A DNA stretch of 64,000 bases from an uncultured Bacteroidales bacterium (GTDB lineage Bacteria; Bacteroidota; Bacteroidia; Bacteroidales; Muribaculaceae), in the NCBI GenBank assembly GCA_902800715.1, contig CADCFN010000004.1, positions 1 through 64,000 of the forward strand, read 5' to 3'. The notes beneath the pieces are model-generated. The model searched no databases. It saw only the letters and a list, made by a program, of their open reading frames with translations, and was not told where the DNA came from. Positions within the stretch are counted from its first letter, which is position 1. Each line of letters begins with the position of its first letter. The position numbers and the translations under genes were made by a program. Of the stretch, positions 55,004-64,000 are shown in pieces.

Positions 55004-56050
55004 CTATTTTCCCTCGTTGCTGAGGAGGAACTTGCGTTTGGGGGCAATGGCGACAAAGTCCTCGTGGGTGAGCGGCTCGATGCGGTCGAGGACGGCGCTC
55101 AGGCGTTTTGCAATGCGGAATTCTTCGGGTTCGCTCTCGGGCACCTCATGCAGCAACTGTGACACGCGGGGTTTGATGGCCGAGAACTCAAATACCATCG
55201 ACGTGTTGAACCAGGCATCGGCATGGCTGGCAAACGGCAGAATCCACATGTGCTCGCCGTGCAGCACACCAGGCCACCACTGCAGCGTCTGCAAGGCACT
55301 GGCGCCACGACTGTTGAAGTCGCGGTAGATGCGCCTGAGCAGACGATTGTCGTGTTCTCCCAGTCCCATTTTCTCGCCATAATAAATGGTTGCCTGGGCA
55401 GTGACGAAGAGCCTGAACTTGAGGTCATCGTCGATATTGGGAACCAGCTGGGGATTGAGGGCATGCAGACCCTCGAGGAACAGCAGACTGTTGTTCTCGA
55501 GTTTGAGGGTATTGCCGCGATAGGTGCGCTCGCCCTTGACGTAGTCATAGGTGGGCATCGACACCTGGTCACCTGCCAGCAGGCTAGAAACGTCGCGACC
55601 TAACTGTTTCAGGTCCAAGCCATAGAAAGACTCATAATCGATGTTACCGTTGGCGTCAAGCGGGCGCTGATCCAGATTGAGGAAGTAGTTGTCGAGCGAA
55701 ACGACGCAAGGCTGAATGCCGTTGTCGCGCAACATGTGGTTGAGAAAGCGCGATGTGGTTGTCTTGCCAGAGCACGATGGACCCGCCACAAGCACAATGC
55801 GTAATCCTTCCTGACGGAATCGGCGTGTGATTTCTGAGGTGATGCGTTCGAGCCGTCGGCTGTGCTGGAACTCGTCCTCTGCAATCAAGTCAGGAGCATA
55901 GCCACGGGTCACGACATCGTTGAAGAGCGAGATGCCGTCCTGCCCTTGGGATTCCATGCGCCTGATGTTTCCACAGAATTCCTCTAGGGTCATGTGTGGA
56001 TACTTGTTCTGTTGCAGGTTGTTGTCTGCACTTGATGTGGTATCACTCAT
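55004..56050 (-). CDS. uridine-kinase-like P-loop nucleoside kinase, short paralogue
   Basis: 348 residues. Walker A is VAGPSCSGKTTTSRFL (about 90), and the phosphoribulokinase/uridine-kinase features are VVSLDNYFLN and LDANGNIDYESFYGLDL. The core closely parallels the next gene: MPTYDYVKGERTYRGNTLKLENNSLLFLEGLHALNP against MPTYNFKKGEREYLGNTLKLAQGDILLMEGIHGLNP. It lacks the TGS/ThrRS-like N-terminus of that neighbour and keeps only about 70 residues before the P-loop. A role in nucleoside salvage is inferred. Confidence 0.88.
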   Translation of the reverse strand: MSDTTSSADNNLQQNKYPHMTLEEFCGNIRRMESQGQDGISLFNDVVTRGYAPDLIAEDEFQHSRRLERITSEITRRFRQEGLRIVLVAGPSCSGKTTTSRFLNHMLRDNGIQPCVVSLDNYFLNLDQRPLDANGNIDYESFYGLDLKQLGRDVSSLLAGDQVSMPTYDYVKGERTYRGNTLKLENNSLLFLEGLHALNPQLVPNIDDDLKFRLFVTAQATIYYGEKMGLGEHDNRLLRRIYRDFNSRGASALQTLQWWPGVLHGEHMWILPFASHADAWFNTSMVFEFSAIKPRVSQLLHEVPESEPEEFRIAKRLSAVLDRIEPLTHEDFVAIAPKRKFLLSNEGK

Positions 56051-56128
56051 TGGTATAATCGTTTATGCGTTAATTTCTCTATAAAGCACTGGGCTCTATC
56101 GCAGTCGCAATAGAGCCCAGTTGTTTCG

Positions 56129-57814
56129 CTAGTAGTGGAAGCTGCTGCCGCCCAGGAATTCACGCAGCAAGCTCGTGCTGGGAATATCTTTCTCGTCTAG
56201 CGGCTCAAAGTAGCTCAAGAATTTTATCAAACGTGAAGCCTCGGCATACTCTGGCGTGTTGCTGGGTACCTGTTGCAGGATGGGCAGCGCGTAGTTTTTT
56301 ATCACTGACAGCTCAAACAGCAACGACGAGTTGAACATGGCGTCGGCATTCTCGTGGAATGGCATAATCCATTTTTCCTCACCACGGCGCACGCTCGCCC
56401 ATCGCTTGATGGTGTCCAGGGCGCTGGCTCCGCGATACTGGTGGTCGCGGATGATGCGGCGCAGCATGCGGTTATCGTAGGTGCCTATCCAGTTGTGGTC
56501 ATCGATGTTCAGCGTGGTGAGCGCCGATACAAAGAGTCGGAACTTCTGGTCCTCGGGGATGAGGCGCGTGAGTTCGGGGTTCAGTCCATGTATGCCCTCC
56601 ATGAGCAGGATGTCGCCTTGCGCGAGCTTGAGCGTGTTGCCCAGGTATTCACGTTCACCTTTCTTGAAGTTATAGGTGGGCATCGCCACCTCTTTGCCTG
56701 CCAGCAGGTCGGTAACGTCCTTGTTGAACTGTTCCAAGTCGAGGGCGTAGAGCGACTCGTAATCATAGTCACCGTCCTTGTCGCGGGGCGTGTGTTCACG
56801 ATTCACGAAGTAGTTGTCGAGCTCTATCACCTTGGGCACTATGCAGTTGGTAAGCAGCTGGATAGCCAGTCGCTTGGACGATGTGGTCTTGCCGCTCGAC
56901 GACGGTCCAGCTATCAGCACAACTCGTGCCCCACCTTCCTTGTAGCGGCGGGTAATTTCATCGGCAATCTGGATGAAGTGCTTGTTGTGGAGCGCCTCCA
57001 CGACATTGATGAGCAGCGGTGCATAACCGGCTTTGATGGCGTGGTTGAGCTCGCCCACATCGCCCAGATGGATAATTTCGTTAAAGTTGATGTAGTCGGT
57101 AAAGGCTTGGAACAACTTGGGTTGAGGCTCCCATTTGGCCACTTGGCTGATGTCCTTGCGGTCAGGCCCCAATAGCAGCATGCCCTGCTCGTAGGGTATC
57201 AGGTCAAACACCTTCAGCATTCCAGTCGAGGGTACCAGCGGTCCAAAGAAGCTGTCGATGATGTCATCCAGCTTGTAATAAATGGTATAGAGCTGATTGA
57301 TGCCTTCGAGCAGACGCACTTTATCCTTCAGACCTTGTTTGCGGAACATCTCTACAACATCGGTCGTCAGGCGCTCACGGCGCACGAATTTGATATCGGC
57401 GTCAATAATCTCGGTCATGCGCTGCTTGAGCTGCGCGATGACTTCTGGCGTGAGGATATCTTCCTCATGCTTGATTTGACAATAATGGCCGTTGCTGATG
57501 CTGTGCTGGATGCACAGGCGCTTGCCGGGGAACAGGTCGTTGACCGCCTTGTAGAGCACCATGCACAGCGAGCGGGTCATGGCACGGTAACCCGAATTGT
57601 TGGTGATGTCGATAAACTCAACATGTTTGGGCGCAAAGACAGGATAATGCAGGTCTTCGACCTTGTTGTTGACCAGCACACACACAGCCTCGCCCTTGAG
57701 CCCGATACGTCCCTTAATGGTGTCATACAGGTCGATGAGCGCTTCGCCTCCGTCAATACTGATATACTCGTTAGTATTCTTGCAGAACACCTTGAGGTCA
57801 TCATATTTTTTCAT
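56129..57814 (-). CDS. nucleoside (uridine) kinase with TGS/ThrRS-like N-terminal domains
   Basis: 561 residues. The N-terminus (about 1-60, LKVFCKNTNEYISIDGGEALIDL...) resembles a TGS domain, and about 60-200 resembles the second additional domain of threonyl-tRNA synthetase (YRAMTRSLCMVLYKAVNDLFPGKRLCIQHSISNGHYCQI). The kinase domain starts at about 285 with VVLIAGPSSSGKTTSSKRL and VIELDNYFVNREHTPRD. It likely phosphorylates a nucleoside in salvage. It lies 78 bases before its shorter paralogue, on the same strand. A TACCTTTG box (minus, 57846-57853) lies 31 bases upstream. Confidence 0.9.
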   Translation of the reverse strand: MKKYDDLKVFCKNTNEYISIDGGEALIDLYDTIKGRIGLKGEAVCVLVNNKVEDLHYPVFAPKHVEFIDITNNSGYRAMTRSLCMVLYKAVNDLFPGKRLCIQHSISNGHYCQIKHEEDILTPEVIAQLKQRMTEIIDADIKFVRRERLTTDVVEMFRKQGLKDKVRLLEGINQLYTIYYKLDDIIDSFFGPLVPSTGMLKVFDLIPYEQGMLLLGPDRKDISQVAKWEPQPKLFQAFTDYINFNEIIHLGDVGELNHAIKAGYAPLLINVVEALHNKHFIQIADEITRRYKEGGARVVLIAGPSSSGKTTSSKRLAIQLLTNCIVPKVIELDNYFVNREHTPRDKDGDYDYESLYALDLEQFNKDVTDLLAGKEVAMPTYNFKKGEREYLGNTLKLAQGDILLMEGIHGLNPELTRLIPEDQKFRLFVSALTTLNIDDHNWIGTYDNRMLRRIIRDHQYRGASALDTIKRWASVRRGEEKWIMPFHENADAMFNSSLLFELSVIKNYALPILQQVPSNTPEYAEASRLIKFLSYFEPLDEKDIPSTSLLREFLGGSSFHY

Positions 57815-57845
57815 GATTACCCAGTACTTTTGAGTTTATAGGGCG

Positions 57846-57853
57846 CAAAGGTA
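57846..57853 (-). promoter_or_regulatory. -7 box of the nucleoside kinase pair
   Basis: TACCTTTG on the minus strand; leader about 30 bases. Confidence 0.6.
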
Positions 57854-57943
57854 CAAAAAAATCCCGAAAAAATGACTAAAATGATGCGGATTTTAGACAA
57901 AATGAGTATCTTTAGCGCTGTAAATGTTAATAATCTAACGATT

Positions 57944-58705
57944 ATGAAAGTAAATTTTTTAGTTATGGCAATGATGATTGTTGGCGCCATGTGCGGTTGC
58001 ACAGCGCATGAAAGTGACAAAAATGTGGAGCCTGGTTGTGACGTGTTCAAGACCATGAACGGCACAACAGTTAAAATGTATTGCATCAAGCATGGCAGCA
58101 TCAGGATGCAGGTGGGTGACAAGTGGATTTATGTGGACCCGGTGACGACCGCCGTGAAGCCCGAAACCGACTACTCTACCCTACCCAAGGCTGATTACAT
58201 CCTGGTGACGCATGAGCATTTTGACCACTTGGATTCGGTAGCTATCAACCAGTTGAGCAAGGAGGATACCGAACTGATTACCAATGCCCGCTGCCATGAG
58301 ATATTGGGTGGCAAGGGAAAAGTAATGGCCAATGGCGACTTCCTGGAGTTGCCCAATGGCTGGACCGTTGACGCTGTTCCTGCCTACAACAACTCGCCCG
58401 AGAAACTGCAGTTCCATCCCAAGGGACGTGACAACGGCTTCGTGCTCACCATCGAGAGTATGCGCATCTACATCGCCGGCGACACCGAGGATATCCCCGA
58501 GATGGCCGACATCAAGGACATCGATGTGGCATTCCTGCCCTGTAACCTGCCCTACACGATGACACCCGAGCAGTGCTCACATGCCGCTCAGATGATTAAG
58601 CCCGCAGTGCTTTTCCCCTACCACTACGGTCAGACCGACATCCAGCAGGTAGTGAAACTACTTGAAGGCAGCGGTATTGACGTGAGAATCAGGGATTATC
58701 AGTAA
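57944..58705 (+). CDS. MBL-fold metallo-hydrolase lipoprotein (UlaG/RomA-like)
   Basis: 253 residues from ATG 57944 (MKVNFLVMAMMIVGAMCGCTAHES), which gives a lipobox; the frame is open to 57872. The metallo-beta-lactamase fold is shown by ILVTHEHFDHLDSVAI (HxHxDH), IYIAGDTEDIPEMADI (metal Asp) and LFPYHYG (last His). The substrate-free, RomA-like form usually acts on phosphodiesters or lactones. Lipidation at this site would put it at the cell envelope. A near -7 box (TATCTTTA, 57907-57914) precedes it. Confidence 0.88.
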   Translation: MKVNFLVMAMMIVGAMCGCTAHESDKNVEPGCDVFKTMNGTTVKMYCIKHGSIRMQVGDKWIYVDPVTTAVKPETDYSTLPKADYILVTHEHFDHLDSVAINQLSKEDTELITNARCHEILGGKGKVMANGDFLELPNGWTVDAVPAYNNSPEKLQFHPKGRDNGFVLTIESMRIYIAGDTEDIPEMADIKDIDVAFLPCNLPYTMTPEQCSHAAQMIKPAVLFPYHYGQTDIQQVVKLLEGSGIDVRIRDYQ

Positions 58706-58745
58706 TTAATCTAGAGATTCCAGATAATCTAGAAGACGAAGAAAA

Positions 58746-58792
58746 GCTGCCACCGTGTCGAGGTGAATCGACGCGGCGGCAGCCGTTTTTTG
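58746..58792 (+). terminator. terminator of the MBL-fold gene
   Basis: GCTGCCACCGTGTCG (58746-58760) pairs, with small mismatches, with CGACGCGGCGGCAGC (58769-58783), followed by CGTTTTTT. Confidence 0.8.
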
Positions 58793-58819
58793 TGATTATC
58801 TTGAGGCGCGTATCAGGAT

Positions 58820-58888
58820 TCTCTAAACCCTAAACTCTAACCTCTAAACTTCAAGTGTATCAAGCAGCAGAGCGCTTGATACACTTGA
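58820..58888. repeat. TTTAGAG-family repeat and stem-loop at the 3' end of the second SusD gene
   Basis: CTCTAAACCCTAAACTCTAA (about 58820-58851) is, on the other strand, a relative of 18075-18179. It is followed by perfect 15-base arms TCAAGTGTATCAAGC (58851-58865) and GCTTGATACACTTGA (58874-58888) right beside the SusD stop at 58897, likely the operon terminator on the minus strand. Confidence 0.75.
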
Positions 58889-58896
58889 ATAAAGCC

Positions 58897-60612
58897 TTAC
58901 CAACCGGGGTTCTGGCCAATCTGCGGGTTCAGGTTGCGCTGATCGTCAGGAATGGGGAACAGGTTGTACTTGGGATCCCACTTGCGGGGAGCACCGTTGT
59001 TCGAGCAGTTGATGTAACCATCGTTGTCAACATTAATCTCATCAAGGCTGATGGGACTGTATCCGAGAACGTATGCACCACGGCACAGGTTGGGATTTTT
59101 GTCGGTATCGAGCAGCGAGAGCTGGTTCCAACGCAGCAGCGAGTAGTAACGGTCGTTCATGCAGTACATCATCTCGACGCGGCGCTCACGGCGAACCTCC
59201 CAAATGAGGGGGCTCACACCCATGTTGTTGGCGGGATCTGCCTCAACAGTGGTGAAGAGGTGGGGCATGCTCACGCGGTCACGCAGCAGGTTGATGGACC
59301 TGTCAAGGTCAGTCTGAGTGATGTTACCCAGCTCGGCGCAAGCCTCGGCATAGTTCAACAGAATCTCGGCATACCAGAAGATGGGAGCATCGGTCCAGTT
59401 ACCATAGGTGCTCTGACGGTTGGTGTTGTCGATCAGGTTGGTATCGAACAGGAATACACCATAACCCGTCGAAGCGGTGGACTGAGCACCGCCAAAGCGG
59501 GCGTAACCACAACCGGGGAATTGGAGAATCTTGTCAACTTGAGCGCTCAAGCGCGGGTCGCGGTTAGCCAGCACGTTGCTGATGTCGATGTGGGGAGCCT
59601 CGCCCAGACCAGAGTTGTCATCGAGAGTGACAACGGTGCCATGGTCGGTCTTGTTCAGAGCGGTGGTAGCCAGGGGCTTACCATCCTTGAACAGGTAGCT
59701 GTCGAAGGCATCCTTGGTCATACCGTTCACCTGGGTAGAACCGCAGGTGTAGTCGATAGTACCATGAGCAAAGGTGCTCTGGATGTACTTCTTGTACATG
59801 ATCATCTCATTGTTACCGGCCAGGTCAAGCGAGTTGAAGTTAGCCTGGTAGTTGCTGTTCAGGCTGAACTTGCCCGAGTTCATGATTTGCTCACAAGCGT
59901 TCTTGGCCTCGGTGAGGAACTTGTTGGCGCGCTCATTGTTCTTGGTCACATACTTGCTGTAGTCACCCTCATAGAGACAAACCTCGGCCTTCATGGCCAG
60001 AGCAACCCACTTGTTGAAAGCGGTGCGCGAGTTGTCATTGTCGGTGATGTTGGTGCAAGCGAAGTTCAGGTCCTCAAGCACCTTGTCCATCACGTTGTTG
60101 CGGGGCTGACGGGGACCATACAGGATATCCTCATCACTGGGATCCAGCACCTTGTCCACCCAATAGCAGTCACCATAGGCGCGCACGAGCTTGTAGTGCT
60201 GCCATGCACGGTACAGGCGACCGATACCCAGCCAGTTGGCCTTCTTGGCATCGTTCATCGAAGCTACGGTAGGCACAGCGGCGATAAGGGTGTTGGCACG
60301 ACGGATTTCCACATAGGGAGTGTTCCATGCAGCAGCGCTACCGGGAACATTCATAAAGGTCCACTTGGTGATACCGGTAGAAGCCTGGTCGTCGTTCAGT
60401 GTGTTGAAGTAGTAGTCACCACTGCCGCTACCATAACCCGTGAAGGTGTTGTAGAAGTAGTTGGCGAACAACTGGACGTTGGTCTCACTGGTAAAGTAGT
60501 TGTCCTTGGTAAACTGATCGTAGGGTTCAGTGTCGAGAACATCATCGCACGAAGCCAACGAGAGCATGAAAACACCCAGGCCAACCAGTATAATTGATTT
60601 GAAAAGTTTCAT
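58897..60612 (-). CDS. SusD/RagB-family nutrient-binding lipoprotein (second locus)
   Basis: 571 residues with lipobox MLSLASCDDVLDTEP (Cys about 22); the DVLDTEPYDQF opening is classic for SusD. TPR-like helices and typical phrases follow (RLYRAWQHYKLVRAYGDCYWVDKVL, APIFWYAEILLNYAEACAELGNITQTDLDRSINLLRDR, WEVRRERRVEMMYCMNDRYYSLLRWNQL) and a C-terminus DDQRNLNPQIGQNPGW. It is 88 bases downstream of the SusC gene on the same strand. It forms the lid for that unusual transporter. Confidence 0.96.
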   Translation of the reverse strand: MKLFKSIILVGLGVFMLSLASCDDVLDTEPYDQFTKDNYFTSETNVQLFANYFYNTFTGYGSGSGDYYFNTLNDDQASTGITKWTFMNVPGSAAAWNTPYVEIRRANTLIAAVPTVASMNDAKKANWLGIGRLYRAWQHYKLVRAYGDCYWVDKVLDPSDEDILYGPRQPRNNVMDKVLEDLNFACTNITDNDNSRTAFNKWVALAMKAEVCLYEGDYSKYVTKNNERANKFLTEAKNACEQIMNSGKFSLNSNYQANFNSLDLAGNNEMIMYKKYIQSTFAHGTIDYTCGSTQVNGMTKDAFDSYLFKDGKPLATTALNKTDHGTVVTLDDNSGLGEAPHIDISNVLANRDPRLSAQVDKILQFPGCGYARFGGAQSTASTGYGVFLFDTNLIDNTNRQSTYGNWTDAPIFWYAEILLNYAEACAELGNITQTDLDRSINLLRDRVSMPHLFTTVEADPANNMGVSPLIWEVRRERRVEMMYCMNDRYYSLLRWNQLSLLDTDKNPNLCRGAYVLGYSPISLDEINVDNDGYINCSNNGAPRKWDPKYNLFPIPDDQRNLNPQIGQNPGW

Positions 60613-60700
60613 AATTATATTATTTTTTATTTTTTAGTTTTCAGTTTTCAGTTGAGTGCGGATGCCGCTGACAACTGACAACTGGCAACTTAATTAACTT

Positions 60701-63700
60701 TTACTTCACGATGATCTCGCAGATGGATACACGGTTCCAGCTCAGTTCATCAAACATTTCGCTGATGCCCTGGCCCTGAGCATTGATGCGCTTGGCATCG
60801 ATACCATACTTCTTCACGAGCATATCCTTCACGCTGGCGGCACGGCCCTCAGCGAGCTTGATGTTGTGGTCGGCAGGACCGTCCTTAGAAGCATAGCCGT
60901 TGATGGTGCAGTTAGCCTCGGGATGGCTCTTCATGTAAGCAGCAATGCGCTCTACGTTGGGCTGCTGGTCGGTGCTGATGGCAGTCTTGTTCACGGGGAA
61001 GTGAACCAGGATGGTCATGTACTGCAGCGACTTGTCGATCATGCCGCTCTTGCTCTTCAGGCAATCGTTCAGGTCCTTCTGGAGCTGAGCGTTGCGGTTG
61101 TTGGCAGCGTTGAGCTGGTTCTGCAGGTCGTTGATGCGTGCGTTGGCTGCGCTCTGGGCATCGGCGAGCTGAGCGCGCAGGTCATTGATCTGAGCGTTCA
61201 GTGCGCTGTTGTCAGCGGGAGCGGCAGCGCTACGGCTGTTGCTGCCGAAGGTCAGTTGCAGACCTACACTGTAGGTACGCATGATAGGATCGGTACGACC
61301 CCAAACGGCGTTACCATAGCTACCCACACCAGTGTTGATCTCGGGATCGAGACCGGTATGGTTGCTGTGGTTGATGATGTCGAACAGGTTGTCGGTCGAA
61401 GCATAGATGCGCAGCTTCTCGATCAACGCCTTGCGGGTGATGTGCTGCGGCAGGGTGTAACCCAGGGTGATGTTCTTCATGCGCAGGTAGCTCATGTTCA
61501 CGAGATACTTGGTCTGAGGATAGAAGTTGAACTTACCCAGATCGAGGATGTCGCTCGAAGCGGTACCACGGCCAGCGCCACCAGCCCACATGCGGGGGAA
61601 TGCAGCGTTCTGGTCAATCCTTTGGGCGGCATAGTCAGCCTCGGTCACATAGCTGGTCTGGTTGGTGTAGATAGCGTCAGCACCACGCATGAACGGCATC
61701 ACGAATGCAGACTGGGTCCACATGTCGCGCTTGCCCACGCCCTGCAGGTAGAAGTCAACGTCGAAGCCCTTCCAGGCAGCGCCCAGACGCAATGAGTACT
61801 GATAGCGCGGGGTGAAGTTACCGATGCGCTTCAGGTCACCGTGATCCTCGGGAGTACCCTTACCCCAGTCAATCACGCCGTCACCGTTCAGGTCCTTGAA
61901 CTTGATGTCACCAGGGCCGTAAACAAAGCCATTGGACTGCAACTTGGTCTGGTCGGCAACACCCTGCTTGTAGGTGCCGTCGGCGTTGAAGTCGTTGAAA
62001 TCGAAGTAACGGTCGGTCTCAAAGCCCCAGATTTCGCCATACTGCTTACCAGAGTAGTTGGTGTTGATCATGTTATTGCTGTCCCACTTAGTGATCTTGG
62101 TCTTGTAGTCACTCACGATAGCGGTAGCATAGAAATCAACATTGCCGATGCGGTTGCGGTAGTCAACACTAACTTCCCAACCACGGGTGCGCATATTACC
62201 AGCGTTCTCCCATGCAGCGCTTGAACCGATGACTGAAGGCAGAGCCTTACCGGGAGCGAGCATGTCCTTATTCTCACGCTGGAACCAGTCGGCGGTCACA
62301 TTCAGGTGGCCATTAAAGAAGGCCAGGTCAAGACCCACATTGAGGGTATGGATTTTCTCCCAGGTCAGCGATTCCGAAACCATCTTGGGAGCTGAGAAGT
62401 AGTCATACTTGGAGTTACCGGTACCAATCCAGTTCACGTCGTTGGTCTGCTTGGCCATGGTCTCGAGGAACATGTACTGGCCAACCTCCTGGTTACCAAT
62501 CATACCATAAGAAGCGCGAATCTTGGCATTGCTGATGGTGTTCTTGATAGGAGCCCAGAAAGCCTCCTCACTGATGCGATAACCGATAGAACCTGAGGGG
62601 AAGAATGCCCACTGGTCCTTCTTGGGGAACTTGCTCGAACCGTCATAGCGACCGTTCAACTCAATCAGGTAGATACCCTTGTAGTCATAGTTGATGCGGC
62701 CGAAGAAGCCTGCCGAGCCCCAGTGGTCATGCCTGTGACTATAGCTGTAGTCCTCGTTAGTGAGAGCAAGCTCAGGCATGTTAAGATCCTGAAGACCGTG
62801 ACGCTCATAGTACAGGTACTCATAGTCGGTCTTATCCACGTTGGCGCCCACCTTCAGGTTGAAGTTGTGAGCATCCTTGATGGAGCGGCGCCAGTCGAAG
62901 TAGCCGTTAGCTACATGGTTCTCGGTGAAGGCGCGAGAGGTCTCGATGAAGGTTGAACCCGTGATGTCCACAGGACCTTGAGGATTCAGACCCCAAGTGT
63001 TATAGACAATCGAGGGAAGACCGATGCCTTTATACCTGTTGGTCCTCTTGATGAAGGTGTAGTCGGCATTGAAGCTCAAACCGTAACCGAAGTCGATTTT
63101 GCCAAATACGCCCAGACTCATGTTGTTCATCTTGTAGTAGCAGTCACCACCAGTGTTGCGACCGCCGATCATCGTGCGGGCGTCATACTGCTTGCCGTCG
63201 TTAGGATCCTCGAAGTAGCCGTAAGGGCCGAAGAACGAACCCCAGCGCCACAGGTACTGATAGGTACCGGCACCGCGCTTGTAGGGAGTGTTATAGGTCC
63301 TGTCAACATAGCTGACACGGGTACCCAGTTCCAACCAATCGGTAGCACGCACCGATACATTGGCCGTAGCGTTGTACTTGCGGAACTTGTCGGGGTTGAA
63401 GTTCATCAATGACTGCTTCTGGTTGTAGCCAACCGAGGTGTAGAAATTGATGCGGCCCGAGTTGCCAGTTACGCTCAGGTTGTGGCTCTGTGAGGGAGCA
63501 TGGTTGTTGAAGATGATGCCGGGCACATCCCAGTTGGCATAGTAACCGTTCTCATCATAGTCGTCACCATAGACCATCTTGCGATACTTTTCCTTGATGT
63601 CGCCATGCTTCTTGATCCAGTTGTTGATACCGTTCTGGAAAGCCTCGCTGTCCATGTACATACCGAAGAGCTCCGATGCAACGCCCATGCGGTGGTTCAC

Positions 63701-64000
63701 GTCGTTAAGGGCGCTAACTTGGGTGGGAACGTTGGGGTAGTCGGGCAAGGTGGTAGCCTGGCTCCAAGCGAAGTTGTTGTTGTAGCTCACCCTGACGTTG
63801 TCCTTCACGTGGGCGGTTCTGGTGGTAATCAATACAACACCGAAGGCTGCACGCGTACCGTAGATTGAGGTCGAAGCAGCATCCTTCAGGACACTGATGT
63901 TCTCAATATCGGCGGGGTTCAGGTCACCCAGAGATTCAACGGGTACACCGTCAACGATATACAACGGGTTGGAAACACCATTGTTGGACAGCGTACCGAT
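60701..64000 (-). CDS. SusC/RagA-family transporter fused to a coiled coil and OmpA-like domain (N-terminus beyond window)
   Basis: 1099 residues visible; the frame runs off the edge at 64000 inside the plug (NPLYIVDGVPVESLGDLNPADIENISVLKDAASTSIYGTRAAFGVVLITT). A full SusC barrel follows and ends in the normal terminal strand, TYSVGLQLTF, near 61250. Instead of stopping, about 184 residues follow: an Ala-rich coiled coil (LNAQINDLRAQLADAQSAAN, NARINDLQNQLNAANNRN) and an OmpA_C-like domain (MTILVHFPVNKTAISTDQQ, NCTINGYASKDGPADHN, LAEGRAASVKDMLVKKYGI, INAQGQGI). The peptidoglycan-site Arg is kept in EGRAASV; the Asp of GYTD is Ser here, as in many Bacteroidetes GYAS variants. The gene is one unbroken frame. 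Confidence 0.95.
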   Translation of the reverse strand: MGTLSNNGVSNPLYIVDGVPVESLGDLNPADIENISVLKDAASTSIYGTRAAFGVVLITTRTAHVKDNVRVSYNNNFAWSQATTLPDYPNVPTQVSALNDVNHRMGVASELFGMYMDSEAFQNGINNWIKKHGDIKEKYRKMVYGDDYDENGYYANWDVPGIIFNNHAPSQSHNLSVTGNSGRINFYTSVGYNQKQSLMNFNPDKFRKYNATANVSVRATDWLELGTRVSYVDRTYNTPYKRGAGTYQYLWRWGSFFGPYGYFEDPNDGKQYDARTMIGGRNTGGDCYYKMNNMSLGVFGKIDFGYGLSFNADYTFIKRTNRYKGIGLPSIVYNTWGLNPQGPVDITGSTFIETSRAFTENHVANGYFDWRRSIKDAHNFNLKVGANVDKTDYEYLYYERHGLQDLNMPELALTNEDYSYSHRHDHWGSAGFFGRINYDYKGIYLIELNGRYDGSSKFPKKDQWAFFPSGSIGYRISEEAFWAPIKNTISNAKIRASYGMIGNQEVGQYMFLETMAKQTNDVNWIGTGNSKYDYFSAPKMVSESLTWEKIHTLNVGLDLAFFNGHLNVTADWFQRENKDMLAPGKALPSVIGSSAAWENAGNMRTRGWEVSVDYRNRIGNVDFYATAIVSDYKTKITKWDSNNMINTNYSGKQYGEIWGFETDRYFDFNDFNADGTYKQGVADQTKLQSNGFVYGPGDIKFKDLNGDGVIDWGKGTPEDHGDLKRIGNFTPRYQYSLRLGAAWKGFDVDFYLQGVGKRDMWTQSAFVMPFMRGADAIYTNQTSYVTEADYAAQRIDQNAAFPRMWAGGAGRGTASSDILDLGKFNFYPQTKYLVNMSYLRMKNITLGYTLPQHITRKALIEKLRIYASTDNLFDIINHSNHTGLDPEINTGVGSYGNAVWGRTDPIMRTYSVGLQLTFGSNSRSAAAPADNSALNAQINDLRAQLADAQSAANARINDLQNQLNAANNRNAQLQKDLNDCLKSKSGMIDKSLQYMTILVHFPVNKTAISTDQQPNVERIAAYMKSHPEANCTINGYASKDGPADHNIKLAEGRAASVKDMLVKKYGIDAKRINAQGQGISEMFDELSWNRVSICEIIVK

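Overview
The window is chromosomal DNA from a member of the order Bacteroidales, probably close to Prevotella or Muribaculaceae; I cannot name a genus. Evidence: two SusC/SusD (RagA/RagB) pairs, a C-terminal sorting domain of the type IX secretion kind, many lipoproteins, and repeated promoters of the Bacteroidetes form (TTTG, 19-21 bases, TAnnTTTG) with weak or absent Shine-Dalgarno sequences. No rRNA, tRNA or CRISPR array was seen.

Layout. 1-1028: edge-truncated DUF1016/YhcG-type nuclease. 1248-6184 (-): four-gene operon of ECF sigma factor, membrane anti-sigma-like protein, secreted unknown protein and TonB-receptor-like outer-membrane barrel, with two 4-base overlaps. 6437-8013: divergent CPBP protease and esterase. 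8199-10265: metG. 10391-13647: periplasmic decarboxylase/cupin protein and hydrolase, with a divergent AraC regulator. 13751-18042: acetyltransferase, rRNA methyltransferase, gyrB. 18361-20076: BlaI/M56 pair with palindromic operators. 20655-23301: YqaE-like peptide, tnaA and two MITE-like elements. 23361-29475: membrane AraC/TPR regulator and a 1397-residue secreted adhesin-like protein. 29565-36644: DUF4294, small barrel, MazG-like, deoC, MATE and M6 protease genes. 36983-42440 (-): rdgB, leuS, nadA, TrmH-type methylase. 42958-49087: SusC/SusD locus with two accessory lipoproteins. 49293-58705: MscS channel, lipoprotein, lgt, obgE, two related nucleoside kinases, MBL-fold lipoprotein. 58897-64000 (-): a second SusD/SusC pair.

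Main points. (1) The second SusC carries, after its normal barrel end, a coiled coil and an OmpA-like peptidoglycan-binding domain. (2) The nadA-TrmH gap holds repeated DnaA-box-like words and lies where hand-counted strand composition appears to change from C-rich to G-rich, so it is a candidate oriC. (3) Two roughly 340-base non-coding elements with inverted ends and 9-10-base flanking direct repeats bracket tnaA. (4) The BlaI-type promoter has a 19-base perfect palindrome between its -33 and -7 boxes. (5) Several families of short intergenic repeats recur. Gene functions rest on motif recognition by eye; no database search was run.
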